A stretch of 35,847 nucleotides of DNA from an uncultured Clostridia bacterium (GCA_944390495.1 CALXQE010000072.1:1-35847); one strand, 5' to 3'; numbered from the stretch's first letter, positions 24,567-34,854 are shown. Notes: generated from the letters alone by a model not told the origin. A program made the numbers and translations.

Positions 24567-26498
24567 ATGGGACAAACACTAACAGAAAAAATATTGTCCG
24601 CTCATCTTGTTGAAGGAGAAATGGTAAAAGGTTCTGAAATCGGAATCAGAATTGACCAGACTCTTACTCAGGATGCGACAGGAACTATGGCATATCTTGA
24701 ATTTGAGGCGATGGGAGTGCCGAGAGTAAAGACAGAGCGTTCTGTTGCGTATATAGATCACAATACACTTCAAAACGGTTTTGAAAATGCCGATGACCAT
24801 AGATTTATAGGAAGTGTATGTAAAAAACACGGAATATATTTTTCAAGACCGGGTAATGGTATTTGCCATCAAGTACATCTTGAAAGATTTGGTATTCCGG
24901 GTAAGACACTTATAGGTTCAGACAGCCACACTCCTACCGGCGGCGGTATAGGAATGATAGCAATAGGTGCGGGCGGTATGGACGTTGCAGTTGCAATGGG
25001 CGGCGGAACATACTATATAACTTGCCCAAAAGTGGTTAAAGTAAATCTTACAGGCAAGCTTCAGCCTTGGGTAGCTGCAAAGGACGTTATATTAGAAGTT
25101 TTAAAACGTCTTAGCGTTAAAGGCGGAGTAGGAAAAGTTATTGAATATTGTGGAGAAGGTGTTAAGACACTTTCAGTTCCGGAAAGAGCAACAATAACAA
25201 ATATGGGTGCTGAACTTGGTGCAACAACATCTATTTTCCCATCAGATGAAATTACTCGTGAATTTTTAAAGGCACAGGGAAGAGAAGAAGATTTTGTCCC
25301 TCTTTGTGCAGACGATGATGCAGAGTATGATGAATTTGTAGATATTGATTTGAGTACACTTGAGCCTTTGGCAGCATGTCCTCATTCACCTGATAATGTA
25401 AAGCCGATAAGCGAACTTAGCGGACAGAAGATAGATCAGGTTTGTATCGGTTCATGTACAAACTCTTCACTTTTAGATATGATGAAAGTAGCACACATTC
25501 TAAAGGGTAAAACTGTACATCCTGATGTATCACTTGCAATAGCACCTGGTTCAAAACAGGTTTTAAATATGCTTGCAAATAACGGTGCACTTGCAATAAT
25601 GATTGACGCCGGTGCAAGAATACTTGAAAGTGCATGCGGACCTTGTATAGGTATGGGACAATCTCCAAATTCAAAGGGTATATCTCTTAGAACATTTAAC
25701 AGAAACTTTGAGGGAAGAAGCGGTACTAAGGATGGTCAGATTTATCTTGTATCTCCTGAAACAGCTGCAGTTTCTGCACTTACAGGTGTGTTTACAGATC
25801 CGAGAACTTTAGGTGAAGCAGCAGATATTTCTTTACCTGAAAAATTCACAATTAACGATAACATGATAGTTCCTCCTGTTGATGAAAAAGATATGGACAG
25901 TGTTGAAGTGTTAAGAGGACCTAATATAAAACCATTCCCTGTATCAGAGCCTTTAGCAGAAACAATAGATGCAAAGTGTTCATTAAAGGTTGGCGATAAT
26001 ATTACAACTGACCATATTATGCCGGCAGGTGCAAAAATTCTTCCGCTTCGTTCAAATATTCCGAAGATTTCAGAGTATTGTTTTGCAGTATGTGATGAAA
26101 GCTTCCACGACAGAGCGTTAGAACTTGGCAAGAGTATTATAGTTGGTGGTTCAAATTACGGTCAGGGTTCATCAAGAGAACATGCGGCACTTGCTCCGCT
26201 ATATCTTGGTGTTAAGGCTGTTATAACAAAGTCATTTGCAAGAATACACATGGCAAACCTTATTAATGCAGGTATTGTTCCTATGACTTTTGTAAATGAA
26301 GCTGATTACGATAAAATTGACCAAATGGATGAACTAAAAATAGAGCATATAGGAAAGCAGATAGCAGAAGGTAATATAGTTAAAGTTACTAATGTTACAA
26401 AGGGATTTGATTTTGACGTTAATGTTGATTTATCAGACCGTCAGAAAGATATGCTTTATGCCGGAGGACTTTTAAATTATACAAAACAAAATTCATAA
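24567..26498 (+). CDS. Aconitate hydratase
   Basis: 643-aa Fe-S enzyme interconverting citrate and isocitrate via cis-aconitate. It is the shorter anaerobe/Aquifex-type aconitase rather than the 890-aa AcnA. The 4Fe-4S ligands are Cys297 (GSCTNSS) and Cys357 with Cys360 (ACGPCIGMG). The substrate-side DSHTPTGGGIGM is near 114-125. The C-terminal swivel domain, with IVGGSNYGQGSSREHAALAP and FARIHMANLINAG, is on the same chain. In fermenters it usually feeds 2-oxoglutarate and glutamate synthesis through a partial TCA branch; citrate synthase and isocitrate dehydrogenase are not in this window. SD GGAGGG is 6 bases before the ATG; the gene is monocistronic. A homoaconitase or isopropylmalate isomerase is less likely given the fused swivel domain and length. 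Confidence 0.92.
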   Translation: MGQTLTEKILSAHLVEGEMVKGSEIGIRIDQTLTQDATGTMAYLEFEAMGVPRVKTERSVAYIDHNTLQNGFENADDHRFIGSVCKKHGIYFSRPGNGICHQVHLERFGIPGKTLIGSDSHTPTGGGIGMIAIGAGGMDVAVAMGGGTYYITCPKVVKVNLTGKLQPWVAAKDVILEVLKRLSVKGGVGKVIEYCGEGVKTLSVPERATITNMGAELGATTSIFPSDEITREFLKAQGREEDFVPLCADDDAEYDEFVDIDLSTLEPLAACPHSPDNVKPISELSGQKIDQVCIGSCTNSSLLDMMKVAHILKGKTVHPDVSLAIAPGSKQVLNMLANNGALAIMIDAGARILESACGPCIGMGQSPNSKGISLRTFNRNFEGRSGTKDGQIYLVSPETAAVSALTGVFTDPRTLGEAADISLPEKFTINDNMIVPPVDEKDMDSVEVLRGPNIKPFPVSEPLAETIDAKCSLKVGDNITTDHIMPAGAKILPLRSNIPKISEYCFAVCDESFHDRALELGKSIIVGGSNYGQGSSREHAALAPLYLGVKAVITKSFARIHMANLINAGIVPMTFVNEADYDKIDQMDELKIEHIGKQIAEGNIVKVTNVTKGFDFDVNVDLSDRQKDMLYAGGLLNYTKQNS

Positions 26499-26509
26499 TG
26501 AGTATATTC

Positions 26510-26544
26510 AAAAGGTAAAGTATGTAATATGCTTTACCTTTTTT
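26510..26544 (+). terminator. Terminator of the aconitase gene
   Basis: Perfect 11-bp stem AAAAGGTAAAG / CTTTACCTTTT with an 11-base loop and T-run ending at 26544. Confidence 0.9.
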
Positions 26545-26576
26545 GTGCCTTCCTAAAATTACTGTCCAAAAGGTAC

Positions 26577-26605
26577 TGTACAAATAGTATAAAATATGAT
26601 ATAAT
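26577..26605 (+). promoter_or_regulatory. Extended -10 promoter of the rex-uvrBA operon
   Basis: Consensus -10 TATAAT (26600-26605) preceded by TGA, i.e. an extended TGN element; -35 TGTACA (26577-26582) matches only 4 of 6 but is at 17 bases. No Rex operator (TTGTTAA-type dyad) was seen near it. Confidence 0.55.
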
Positions 26606-26650
26606 TTTTGCTATATAATTAATGATAATTATTTTGAGGGGTAATATACA

Positions 26651-27289
26651 ATGAACGGTAATGAAAAGAAAGTTCCGGCAGTTGTTGTAAAAAGACTTCC
26701 GAGATATTACAGATACTTGGGCGAACTTTTAAAACAAGACATTAAACGAATATCATCAAATGCACTAAGTCAAAAAATGAATGTTACAGCATCACAGATT
26801 CGTCAGGATTTTAATTATTTCGGAGGTTTCGGTCAACAAGGATATGGCTACAATGTTGAACATTTGTATAATGAAATCGGCGATATTTTAGGACTTCATG
26901 ACGGAGATACTACTGTTATAATCGGTGCGGGAAATTTAGGACGTGCGATTGCAAATCATAATACATTTGAAAAACGTGGATTTAAACTTGTTGGTATATT
27001 TGATGTTGATAAAAACGTAATAGGCAAAGTTATAAACGGTGTTGAAGTTATGGATATGAGCCACCTTGAAAAATTTATGGAAAACAACAGGGTAGATATA
27101 GGAATTTTGACACTACCCAAGAAGGCAGTTAATGAGGCTGCTGAAAGGCTTGTTAAAAGTGGTGTAAGGGGACTGTTAAACTTTTCTTATACTGAGCTTA
27201 GTTTTGATAAAAATGTTGCAGTGGAAAATGTACATTTGTCAGATCCTCTTATGACACTGTCGTATAAAATGAAACAGTCAGAAGAGTAA
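26651..27289 (+). CDS. rex: Redox-sensing transcriptional repressor Rex
   Basis: 212-aa dimeric repressor that senses the NADH/NAD+ ratio and controls fermentation genes in Gram-positives. An N-terminal winged helix (about 8-80; LPRYYRYLGELL, NALSQKMNVTASQIRQDFNYFGGFGQQGYGY segments) binds DNA. A Rossmann domain starts with VIIGAGNLGRAI (89-100; Gly92, Gly94, Gly97) and the acidic end of strand 2 in GIFDVDKN. The helix near the C-terminus that swaps in the dimer is present (DPLMTLSYKM). It is first of six genes. Likely targets include fermentation loci such as pfl and hydrogenase, but no consensus site was found near them here. Confidence 0.97.
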   Translation: MNGNEKKVPAVVVKRLPRYYRYLGELLKQDIKRISSNALSQKMNVTASQIRQDFNYFGGFGQQGYGYNVEHLYNEIGDILGLHDGDTTVIIGAGNLGRAIANHNTFEKRGFKLVGIFDVDKNVIGKVINGVEVMDMSHLEKFMENNRVDIGILTLPKKAVNEAAERLVKSGVRGLLNFSYTELSFDKNVAVENVHLSDPLMTLSYKMKQSEE

Positions 27290-27313
27290 TTTTTAAATAA
27301 GGAAGTTGTTATT

Positions 27314-28129
27314 ATGAAGGTTATTGCATTTGTGGGTCCCAGCGGAACAGGGAAAAGTTACAGAAGTGTGATGGTATCGCAGAAATACGGAGCTGATGCT
27401 ATTATAGATGATGGACTTTTGATTTCACATGGTAAAGTTATTGCCGGAACATCGGCTAAAAAAGAACCTACTAAAATTGCATCGGTAAAACACGCACTTT
27501 ATATGCACCATTATCAGATTACAGAGGTTCGTGAGGCGTTAAAAAAATATAATATCCAGTGTCTTATGATTTTAGGTACATCTGACGGAATGGTTAATAA
27601 GATTGCGGATAATATCGGTATGGGTAAAATAGAAAAAATTATACGTATTGAAGATGTAGCTTCAGAAAAAGAAATCAGTATGGCAAAGCGTATGAGAATT
27701 GAAGAAGGAAAACACGTTATACCTGTACCTACATTTGAAATAAAAAAGGAATTTTCAGGATATTTTCTTCACCCGTTAAGGGGATTCCAGCGTAATCTTG
27801 ATAAGGAAAAATCTACAGGAATGGCTGATAAGTCTATTGTAAGACCTACTTTCAGTTATATGGGAGATTATAAGATTTCTGATAATGTAATTAATGAAAT
27901 AGCAATTCATGAGGCAAACAAGATTGACGGACTTGAAAGAGTACAGAATATCAATCTAAGAAAAACAAATCACGGTGTGCATATTGATATGACTGTAATT
28001 ATAAAATACGGATATAGTATTTTTGACGTATGTAAACAGATTCAGTATTCAGTAAGGGATAATGTGGAAAAATATACATCTGTAAATGCAAGAAGGGTAA
28101 ATATTTTAGTTAAAAACCTAAAAAAATAA
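27314..28129 (+). CDS. P-loop NTPase fused to an Asp23/Gls24-like domain
   Basis: 271-aa two-domain protein. Residues 1-165 look like a P-loop nucleotide-binding domain: the start MKVIAFVGPSGTGKS holds Walker A at 8-15, DAIIDDG follows at 28-34, and a strand CLMILGTSDG at 83-92 may serve as Walker B. Residues about 178-270 resemble the Asp23/Gls24 (alkaline shock, envelope stress) fold: ISDNVINEIAIHEANKIDG, a GVHIDMTVIIKYG strand pair, then VCKQIQYSVRDNV and VNILVKNL. Asp23 proteins usually stand alone and lack ATPase parts. It sits 24 bases after rex and 18 before uvrB; SD AAGGA is 10 bases before ATG. Role unknown; a nucleotide-controlled scaffold at the membrane or in stress response is a guess. 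Confidence 0.8.
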   Translation: MKVIAFVGPSGTGKSYRSVMVSQKYGADAIIDDGLLISHGKVIAGTSAKKEPTKIASVKHALYMHHYQITEVREALKKYNIQCLMILGTSDGMVNKIADNIGMGKIEKIIRIEDVASEKEISMAKRMRIEEGKHVIPVPTFEIKKEFSGYFLHPLRGFQRNLDKEKSTGMADKSIVRPTFSYMGDYKISDNVINEIAIHEANKIDGLERVQNINLRKTNHGVHIDMTVIIKYGYSIFDVCKQIQYSVRDNVEKYTSVNARRVNILVKNLKK

Positions 28130-28147
28130 TCAGGAGTGGAGCAGTGT

Positions 28148-30106
28148 ATGGATAAGTTTGAACTTGTTTCAGAATTTACGCCGCAGGGAGATCAACCGGA
28201 GGCTATACAAACACTTGTTGATGGAATTAACAGAGGTGAAAAATTTCAGACGCTTCTTGGCGTTACGGGAAGCGGTAAGACATTTACAATGGCAAATGTA
28301 ATTGCAAAAGTAAATAAGCCTACGATAGTTCTGGCTCATAACAAGACTCTTGCCGCACAGCTTTGCAGTGAATTTAAGGAATTTTTCCCTAATAACTGTG
28401 TTGAATTTTTTGTAAGTTATTATGACTATTATCAGCCCGAAGCATATATCCCTCAAACTGATACATTTATAGAAAAAAATTCACTTACAAATGAAGAAAT
28501 AGATAAACTGCGTCACAGTGCTACATTTGCATTATTAGAACGCAAAGACGTAATTATTGTTGCCAGTGTAAGCTGTATATATGGTTTGGGTGATCCGGAG
28601 GATTATAAAAATCTTATGCTGTCACTTCGTGTAGGCATGGAGAAGGACAGAGATGAGCTTTTAAAAAAACTTGTTTCTATGCAGTATGAACGTAATGATA
28701 TTAATTTTGTTCGTAATAAGTTTCGTGTAAGAGGAGATGTTGTTGAAATATTTCCTTCCAATAACGGTGAAAATGCAATTCGAGTTGAGTTTTTCGGAGA
28801 TGAAATAGAACGTATATGTGAAGTGAATGTTATAACAGGTGAAATCGTTGGTATGCGGCAGCATGCAGTAATATCACCGGCGTCCCATTACGTTACAACC
28901 AATGAAAAGATGATGCTTGCTATTGCAGGTATAGAAGCAGAAATGCGTGCACAAGTGAAATATTTTAAGGAACGGGATCTTTTGATTGAAGCACAGCGTA
29001 TTGAACAGCGTACAATGTATGATATTGAAATGATGCAGGAGATAGGTTTTTGTCAAGGTATAGAAAACTATTCAAGACATATCAGCGGACGTGCTCCGGG
29101 AAGTGCACCGTATACCTTATTAGATTATTTCCCGGAAGACTATCTAATGATTATAGATGAGTCGCATGTTACAATACCGCAGGTACGAGCTATGTATAAC
29201 GGCGACAGGGCAAGGAAGGAAACACTTATAAAATACGGTTTCCGTTTGCCAAGTGCGGCAGATAACAGACCTCTTAAATTTGAAGAATTTGAAGAAAGAT
29301 TACATCAGGTTCTGTTTACAAGTGCAACACCTGCTGATTATGAAAAAGAACATTCAACCGTTGTGGCAGAGCAAGTTATACGTCCAACCGGACTTTTGGA
29401 TCCTGAAATATTTATACGCCCGACAGAGGGACAGATAGATGATTTGATAAGTGAAATAAATAAGCGTACAGACAGAGGTTTTAGAACTCTCGTCACAACA
29501 CTTACAAAACGTATGGCAGAGGATTTGACAGATTACCTTACAGGTGTTGGTATTCGTGTGAGGTATATGCACTCTGATATAAGTACAATAGAACGTACAG
29601 AGATTATTAAGGATCTGCGTACCGGTGAATTTGATGTGCTTGTAGGTATTAATCTATTGCGTGAAGGATTGGATATTCCGGAGGTTTCTCTTGTAGCCAT
29701 ACTTGATGCAGATAAAGAAGGATTTTTAAGAAGTGAAATGTCACTTATACAGACAATAGGCCGTGCGGCACGTAACAGTGAGGGACAAGTTATAATGTAT
29801 GCAGATTCTGTTACAAAGTCAATGCAGCGTGCTATTACTGAAACGGAAAGACGTCGAGATATTCAGCAGAAATTTAATGAAAAGCACGGAATTATACCAA
29901 AAACAATTAAAAAGGATATACGTGATATTATAGAATCTCTTAAACCGGTTGATAATGATGATACAGGTGATAAGCAAGTTATTAATTATGATAAGCTTAT
30001 AGCAGAACTTGAATTAAAGATGGTTAAGGCTGCTGAAAATCTTGAATTTGAGGAAGCAGCAGTATTAAGAGATAAAATAAAAAAGTTAAAAAAAGAAATG
30101 GGTTGA
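28148..30106 (+). CDS. uvrB: Excinuclease ABC subunit B
   Basis: 652-aa DNA damage-verifying helicase of nucleotide excision repair. It begins [19 protein letters not shown] as in other UvrB proteins. Walker A is GVTGSGKTF; the beta-hairpin that probes DNA is in [18 protein letters not shown] is the Walker [18 protein letters not shown] and QTIGRAARN are the later helicase motifs. The C-terminal UVR motif ([21 protein letters not shown]) that binds UvrC/UvrA is present. Start: ATG 28148 has GGAG 6 bases upstream; the GTG at 28136 overlaps the SD region and is rejected. Confidence 0.98.
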   Translation: MDKFELVSEFTPQGDQPEAIQTLVDGINRGEKFQTLLGVTGSGKTFTMANVIAKVNKPTIVLAHNKTLAAQLCSEFKEFFPNNCVEFFVSYYDYYQPEAYIPQTDTFIEKNSLTNEEIDKLRHSATFALLERKDVIIVASVSCIYGLGDPEDYKNLMLSLRVGMEKDRDELLKKLVSMQYERNDINFVRNKFRVRGDVVEIFPSNNGENAIRVEFFGDEIERICEVNVITGEIVGMRQHAVISPASHYVTTNEKMMLAIAGIEAEMRAQVKYFKERDLLIEAQRIEQRTMYDIEMMQEIGFCQGIENYSRHISGRAPGSAPYTLLDYFPEDYLMIIDESHVTIPQVRAMYNGDRARKETLIKYGFRLPSAADNRPLKFEEFEERLHQVLFTSATPADYEKEHSTVVAEQVIRPTGLLDPEIFIRPTEGQIDDLISEINKRTDRGFRTLVTTLTKRMAEDLTDYLTGVGIRVRYMHSDISTIERTEIIKDLRTGEFDVLVGINLLREGLDIPEVSLVAILDADKEGFLRSEMSLIQTIGRAARNSEGQVIMYADSVTKSMQRAITETERRRDIQQKFNEKHGIIPKTIKKDIRDIIESLKPVDNDDTGDKQVINYDKLIAELELKMVKAAENLEFEEAAVLRDKIKKLKKEMG

Positions 30107-30110
30107 TATA

Positions 30111-30491
30111 ATGAATCCGGAATTAGAGAAAAAAATCATAGATATAATATCGGGAAATATATTGACGCCGATTATATATATGATAGAACAGGAAGAAATT
30201 CTTGATTTTATATGTTTTTGTGACAGAAATATAACTATACAGGAAATATATGATGTTGAAAAAAAGATAAGGACAGAAACGGGTAAAAAAGTTGAAATAG
30301 TAGATATACGTGAATTCGGAGCGGCGGAAAGGCTGGAAGTTTTAAGTAATGCAAGGTTAATATATACAGAACATCCTATAATTGAAAAAATTTTCGTACA
30401 GTCAATGTCTGATGATTTGAAAAACGCTATGGAAAAAAGGCAGGATGTACTTGACAGATACAGAGAGTCAGGCTGCGTATATCTGCAGTAA
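30111..30491 (+). CDS. Unknown 126-aa protein between uvrB and uvrA
   Basis: I do not recognise this protein with certainty. It is acidic/helical with no membrane segment. Residues 60-126 ([20 protein letters not shown], then [15 protein letters not shown] and a helix ending DRYRES) recall the C-terminal part of small MNT-type nucleotidyltransferases, whose pattern is a strand VDLVD, a short helix, GxLLY, then a helix. The GS-x10-DxD catalytic motif of that family is absent: at the expected place there is [11 protein letters not shown], which holds no DxD pair. So it may be a degenerate, non-catalytic member. The ATG lies 4 bases after the uvrB stop with no good SD, so it depends on coupling, and 15 bases before uvrA. 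Confidence 0.7.
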   Translation: MNPELEKKIIDIISGNILTPIIYMIEQEEILDFICFCDRNITIQEIYDVEKKIRTETGKKVEIVDIREFGAAERLEVLSNARLIYTEHPIIEKIFVQSMSDDLKNAMEKRQDVLDRYRESGCVYLQ

Positions 30492-30506
30492 ACAGCGAGG
30501 AGAGCT

Positions 30507-33326
30507 ATGGAAAAGGATATTGTAATAAAAGGTGCAAGAGAGCATAATTTAAAAAATATTGATTTAAAAATTCCACGTGAAAAACTTGTAGTTTTTACAG
30601 GCTTATCAGGTTCGGGTAAGTCGTCGCTTGCATTTGATACGATTTATGCAGAGGGACAAAGGCGATATGTGGAGTCATTATCGTCTTATGCAAGAATGTT
30701 TTTAGGTCAGATGGAAAAACCTGATGTTGACTATATAGAGGGCTTGTCGCCGGCGATAAGTATCGACCAGAAAACTACATCTAAAAATCCACGTTCAACA
30801 GTTGGAACAGTTACAGAAATTTATGATTATCTAAGACTACTATATGCAAGAATCGGTGTACCTCATTGCCCAAAATGTGGTAAGGAAGTAAAAAAACAGA
30901 GTATTGACCAAATTGTTGATTCAGTTATGGCTTTAGGTGAAGGCACGAGAATACAGGTTTTGGCACCAGTTGTAAGAGGCAAAAAGGGTGAGCATAAAAA
31001 AGTTTTTGAAAATGCAAAAAAAAGCGGATATGTGCGTGTTAAGGCAGACGGAATACAGTATGATTTAAGCGAAGATATAGAACTTAGTAAGAATATCAAG
31101 CATAATATAGAGATAGTTGTTGACCGTATAATTATTAAAGAGAGTGTTCTCCAGCGACTTACCGATTCAATAGAAACAGCGATTTCACTTACGGGTGATG
31201 TAGTTTGGATAGAGATAATAGACGGTGAAATAATGTCATTTAGTCAAAATTTTGCATGTGATGATTGCGGTATAAGTTTGCAGGAACTCGCACCAAGACT
31301 GTTTTCATTTAATAGTCCATACGGTGCGTGTTCAAAATGTGACGGATTAGGTGTATTGTCAGAAATTGACCCTGACCTTGTTGTTTCAGATGATACATTA
31401 AGTCTTATAGATGGTGCAATTTCAGCGACAGGCTGGGCAAGTGCGAATAAAAAGGATTCAATGGCGTATATGTATTTTACAGGGCTTGCACGTCATTATA
31501 ACTTTGATATTAACACGCCGTTTAAAGATTTGCCGAAGGAAATACAGAAGATTGTGTTGTATGGTACAGGTGAAGAAAAAATTGAACTTAATTACGACCG
31601 TGGAAATGGCAAAGGAACGTACAGTGCACCGTTTGAGGGTGTAATTACTAATCTTGACAGAAGATTTAGAGGAAACACATATGATTATGTAAGAAATGAC
31701 ATTGAAAAATATGTAAATGACGTAAAATGTCCAAAATGTCATGGTGCAAGACTTAATGACGAGGTGCTTGCTGTAACAGTAAACGGCATAAATATATATG
31801 AATTTACAACGATGCCTATACAAAAAGAAATGGATTTCATGAATGAGCTTGTACTTTCAGAACGTGAAATGATGATTGTAGGGCAGGTTGTAAAGGAAAT
31901 TAAGGCACGATTAAAATTCTTACTTGATGTTGGGCTTGACTATTTGTCACTTGCACGTTCTTCAGGTACACTTTCAGGCGGAGAGGCTCAGAGAATACGT
32001 CTTGCAACACAGATAGGTTCAGGTTTGATGGGGGTATTATATATTCTTGATGAACCGAGTATCGGACTCCATCAGCGTGACAATGACAGATTGATAGGAA
32101 CGCTAAAACATTTGCGTGATTTGGGAAACACCGTTATTGTTGTTGAACATGATACAGACACGATGTATGCAGCGGATCATATTGTTGATATAGGTCCTGG
32201 TGCGGGAGTGAATGGAGGAAGACTTGTCGGACAGGGAACAGTAGAGGACTTAATAAAAGCACCTGAATCAATAACAGGTAAATATTTAAGCGGTGAACTG
32301 AAAATAGAAGTTCCCAAAGAAAGACGAAAACCTACCGGCTGGATTGAAATTAAAGGTGCAAAGGAAAACAATCTTAAAAACATTAACGTAAAAATTCCAA
32401 CAGGTGTGCTTACATGTGTTACAGGAGTATCAGGTTCAGGTAAATCATCACTTATAAACGAGATTTTGTATAAAAAACTTGCAAGGGTACTAAACAGAGC
32501 AAGGACGCATGCAGGAGAACATAAGGAAATAGTGGGTGTTGAACAGCTTGATAAGATAATAGATATTAATCAGTCACCAATCGGAAGAACACCACGTTCA
32601 AATCCGGCTACCTATACAAATGTATTTAATGACATAAGAGAAGTATTCGCAGCTACAAATGAAGCAAAGGTAAGAGGATATAAGGCAGGAAGGTTTAGTT
32701 TCAATGTCAAGGGTGGACGTTGTGAGGCATGCAGCGGTGACGGAATAAAGAAAATTGAAATGCACTTTTTGGCAGATATTTATGTTCCTTGTGAGGTTTG
32801 TAAGGGAAAACGCTATAACAGGGAAACTCTTGAGGTTAAGTACAAAGGTAAAAATATATATGAAGTGCTTGATATGACAGTTGATGAAGGTGTGGAGTTT
32901 TTTGCAAATCAGCCTAAAATTGCAAGGAAACTGCAAACACTTCAGGAAGTTGGATTAGGATATATTAAGCTTGGACAAAGTTCTACTACATTATCCGGTG
33001 GTGAGGCACAGAGAGTAAAGCTTGCCACGGAACTTTCAAAAAGGAGTACAGGCAAAACAATTTATATTCTTGATGAACCTACAACGGGACTTCATACGGC
33101 TGATGTTCATAAACTGACAGAGGTACTTGACAAACTTGTTGAGGGAGGAAACACTGTTGTTGTAATCGAGCATAACCTTGACGTTATAAAAACTGCCGAT
33201 TATATAATAGATATGGGACCTGAGGGCGGTGATAACGGTGGTACTGTTATAGCAAAAGGCACACCGGAGGAAGTTTCAGAGGTTAAAGAATCATACACAG
33301 GAAAATATTTGAAAAAGATGTTGTAA
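30507..33326 (+). CDS. uvrA: Excinuclease ABC subunit A
   Basis: 939-aa dimeric ABC-type ATPase that finds bulky lesions and loads UvrB. It has two ATP sites: Walker [10 protein letters not shown] near 32-40 with signature [19 protein letters not shown] and [10 protein letters not shown], and GVSGSGKSS near 641-649 with [19 protein letters not shown] and [10 protein letters not shown]. Zinc-binding Cys pairs are at CPKC (about 120), CDDC...CSKC (about 250-280) and CEAC...CEVC (about 740-770). Length and order are normal. SD GAGGAG is 5 bases before the ATG. It shares its operon with uvrB and rex; uvrC is not in this window. Confidence 0.98.
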   Translation: MEKDIVIKGAREHNLKNIDLKIPREKLVVFTGLSGSGKSSLAFDTIYAEGQRRYVESLSSYARMFLGQMEKPDVDYIEGLSPAISIDQKTTSKNPRSTVGTVTEIYDYLRLLYARIGVPHCPKCGKEVKKQSIDQIVDSVMALGEGTRIQVLAPVVRGKKGEHKKVFENAKKSGYVRVKADGIQYDLSEDIELSKNIKHNIEIVVDRIIIKESVLQRLTDSIETAISLTGDVVWIEIIDGEIMSFSQNFACDDCGISLQELAPRLFSFNSPYGACSKCDGLGVLSEIDPDLVVSDDTLSLIDGAISATGWASANKKDSMAYMYFTGLARHYNFDINTPFKDLPKEIQKIVLYGTGEEKIELNYDRGNGKGTYSAPFEGVITNLDRRFRGNTYDYVRNDIEKYVNDVKCPKCHGARLNDEVLAVTVNGINIYEFTTMPIQKEMDFMNELVLSEREMMIVGQVVKEIKARLKFLLDVGLDYLSLARSSGTLSGGEAQRIRLATQIGSGLMGVLYILDEPSIGLHQRDNDRLIGTLKHLRDLGNTVIVVEHDTDTMYAADHIVDIGPGAGVNGGRLVGQGTVEDLIKAPESITGKYLSGELKIEVPKERRKPTGWIEIKGAKENNLKNINVKIPTGVLTCVTGVSGSGKSSLINEILYKKLARVLNRARTHAGEHKEIVGVEQLDKIIDINQSPIGRTPRSNPATYTNVFNDIREVFAATNEAKVRGYKAGRFSFNVKGGRCEACSGDGIKKIEMHFLADIYVPCEVCKGKRYNRETLEVKYKGKNIYEVLDMTVDEGVEFFANQPKIARKLQTLQEVGLGYIKLGQSSTTLSGGEAQRVKLATELSKRSTGKTIYILDEPTTGLHTADVHKLTEVLDKLVEGGNTVVVIEHNLDVIKTADYIIDMGPEGGDNGGTVIAKGTPEEVSEVKESYTGKYLKKML

Positions 33327-33344
33327 TAATATAGGAGGTAATGT

Positions 33345-34127
33345 ATGAGATTAAACGGAACTGTATTTTCAGACATACTAAATATGGATACGGGAATCAC
33401 AATTGTGACTCCTGGTAAACTTGACAGAAATGAAGAATATAATATTGCATATCTTCTTCACGGACTGAGGGGAAACAATAGATCATGGCTTGATTATTCA
33501 ATGCTTTCTGTTTATGCGAATACCGGTAACACGATATATGTACTTCCGGAGGTGGGCAGAAGTTTTTATACTGATATGCAGTACGGACAGAGTTATTTTA
33601 CCTATATTACAGAGGAACTTCCTCAAATTTGTATGAGTGTATTCAATATATCGTCAGATAGGGAACATACAGCAATTATGGGATGTTCTATGGGTGGATA
33701 CGGTGCACTTAAATGTGCAATGTCTAAACCTGAGCAATACGGAATGTGCGGTGCATTTTCGTCAGGCGGTGTGTTTATGAAAGAGGGCTTAGATGCACTT
33801 CGCAAAAACGGACTTCAAAAGGAATTTCTTGAACATTTCGGTGAGCAGTTATTGAATGACTTTAAGTCAATGTTTGGTGATTCCTATGAATACCGTGCAG
33901 AATGTGACGTAATTGAACTTGCCAGCAGACTTAGCGAGCAGGAAATAAGACCTAAATTTTATATTACATGTGGTACGAAGGACTATTTTTATTATGACCA
34001 CGTTAAGTTCTGTAAAATCATGACAGACATAGGTATTGATTTTGTACATGAAGAATGGGAAGATTCACACAATCATATATGTTTTAATGAGGCATTAAGA
34101 AGAGCCATAGAAAAGTTTTCATTGTAA
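33345..34127 (+). CDS. Esterase D / tributyrin esterase-like alpha/beta hydrolase
   Basis: 260-aa cytoplasmic serine hydrolase without a signal peptide. The oxyanion region is YLLHGLRGNNRSW (36-48), the nucleophile elbow GCSMGG holds Ser115, Asp213 lies in TCGTKDY, and the catalytic His is His242 or His244 in DSHNH. It resembles short-chain (tributyrin/acetyl) esterases of the EstA and esterase D family, including acetyl-ester and S-formylglutathione hydrolases; the natural substrate is unknown. It is the last gene of the rex-uvrBA operon, 18 bases after uvrA, with SD AGGAGG 8 bases upstream and a strong terminator directly after. Confidence 0.88.
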   Translation: MRLNGTVFSDILNMDTGITIVTPGKLDRNEEYNIAYLLHGLRGNNRSWLDYSMLSVYANTGNTIYVLPEVGRSFYTDMQYGQSYFTYITEELPQICMSVFNISSDREHTAIMGCSMGGYGALKCAMSKPEQYGMCGAFSSGGVFMKEGLDALRKNGLQKEFLEHFGEQLLNDFKSMFGDSYEYRAECDVIELASRLSEQEIRPKFYITCGTKDYFYYDHVKFCKIMTDIGIDFVHEEWEDSHNHICFNEALRRAIEKFSL

Positions 34128-34129
34128 TA

Positions 34130-34168
34130 AAAAAACAGGGATAATCTGGAAAATTATCCCTGTTTTTT
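34130..34168 (+). terminator. Terminator of the rex-uvrBA-esterase operon
   Basis: Perfect 16-bp stem AAAAACAGGGATAAT(+A) with its complement at 34153-34168, a 7-base loop and the T-run TTTTTT. It starts 2 bases after the esterase stop. Confidence 0.93.
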
Positions 34169-34294
34169 GTTATGTGGGTTAAAATTGTCGTATAAATTTT
34201 TTATGTTTATACAAGAGGGTAGTATAAGAGATTTTAGTTTATTGAGAATATCTCAAATGCTTGTGTCACTTAGAAAATTATATATTCATTTGTT

Positions 34295-34780
34295 TTATAA
34301 TTTACATTCCATTATACAACGCTTAACTATGGTATTATCTCTCATTTTATTTTCTATGTTATCAATAATTTGAAATCCGCATTTTTGATAACATTTTTGT
34401 GCATTAAGATTATCTTGGTTTGTAATAAGTCTTACAGAAGTAAAGCCTTTTTCGCGTATTATTGAAAGCAGTTTTGTTAAAACCAATGTACCAATACCTT
34501 TGTTGTGATATTCAGGTAACAGCACTGCCATTTTTAAATAGGGGACTTTATCGTCTGATAGCAGACCATTAAAGGCAAACCAACCTATTTGTTTTTTATC
34601 GTCCCAAATAATATATCCGTTTTCATCAGAGTCATTTTCCCATGATAGAACAGCTTCAACCCAATCTTGCTTAGTTGTCGGTGTTTCATTTAATTTAGAC
34701 ATAAGTAAAGGGTGGTTCATAAGTTTAAACAAGAAATCTGCATCCTGTAGCGTGATACTTTTAATTTTAAATTTTTCCAT
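34295..34780 (-). CDS. GNAT family N-acetyltransferase
   Basis: 161-aa acetyl-CoA-dependent acetyltransferase. The N-terminus MEKFKIKSITLQDADFLFKL is typical of RimJ/RimL-like GNAT proteins. The acetyl-CoA motif lies in KMAVLLPEYHNKGIGTLVLT (around 100-120; the pyrophosphate loop is NKGIGT), and NLNAQKCYQKCGFQ is the usual C-terminal motif B. Substrate cannot be told from sequence. Start: ATG at 34780 with SD AGAGGT 5 bases upstream; an in-frame upstream ATG at 34840 lies beyond the promoter -10 and is rejected. No clear terminator follows; the 34169-34294 stretch between it and the convergent esterase holds only a short TTGAGA-ATA-TCTCAA dyad. Confidence 0.88.
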   Translation of the reverse strand: MEKFKIKSITLQDADFLFKLMNHPLLMSKLNETPTTKQDWVEAVLSWENDSDENGYIIWDDKKQIGWFAFNGLLSDDKVPYLKMAVLLPEYHNKGIGTLVLTKLLSIIREKGFTSVRLITNQDNLNAQKCYQKCGFQIIDNIENKMRDNTIVKRCIMECKL

Positions 34781-34825
34781 TATATACCTCTTGTAAAATA
34801 AAAATTTGTTTATTGATAAATTTAT

Positions 34826-34854
34826 ATTATATCCGCCCATATCTTTTATATCAC
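34826..34854 (-). promoter_or_regulatory. Possible promoter of the GNAT gene
   Basis: Minus-strand consensus -10 TATAAT (34831-34826) with -35 GTGATA (34854-34849, 4 of 6) at 17 bases. The stretch from here to 34980 is AT-rich and contains a short palindromic AAAAAC/CACTAGTG/TTTTT element at 34893-34911 that might terminate the glycosidase gene, but the stem is weak. Confidence 0.45.

Noticed and set aside
34242..34256. Short dyad TTGAGA-ATA-TCTCAA downstream of the GNAT gene
   Set aside because: Six-base arms with a three-base centre in AT-rich DNA and no T-tract on either strand; too weak to call a terminator or operator.
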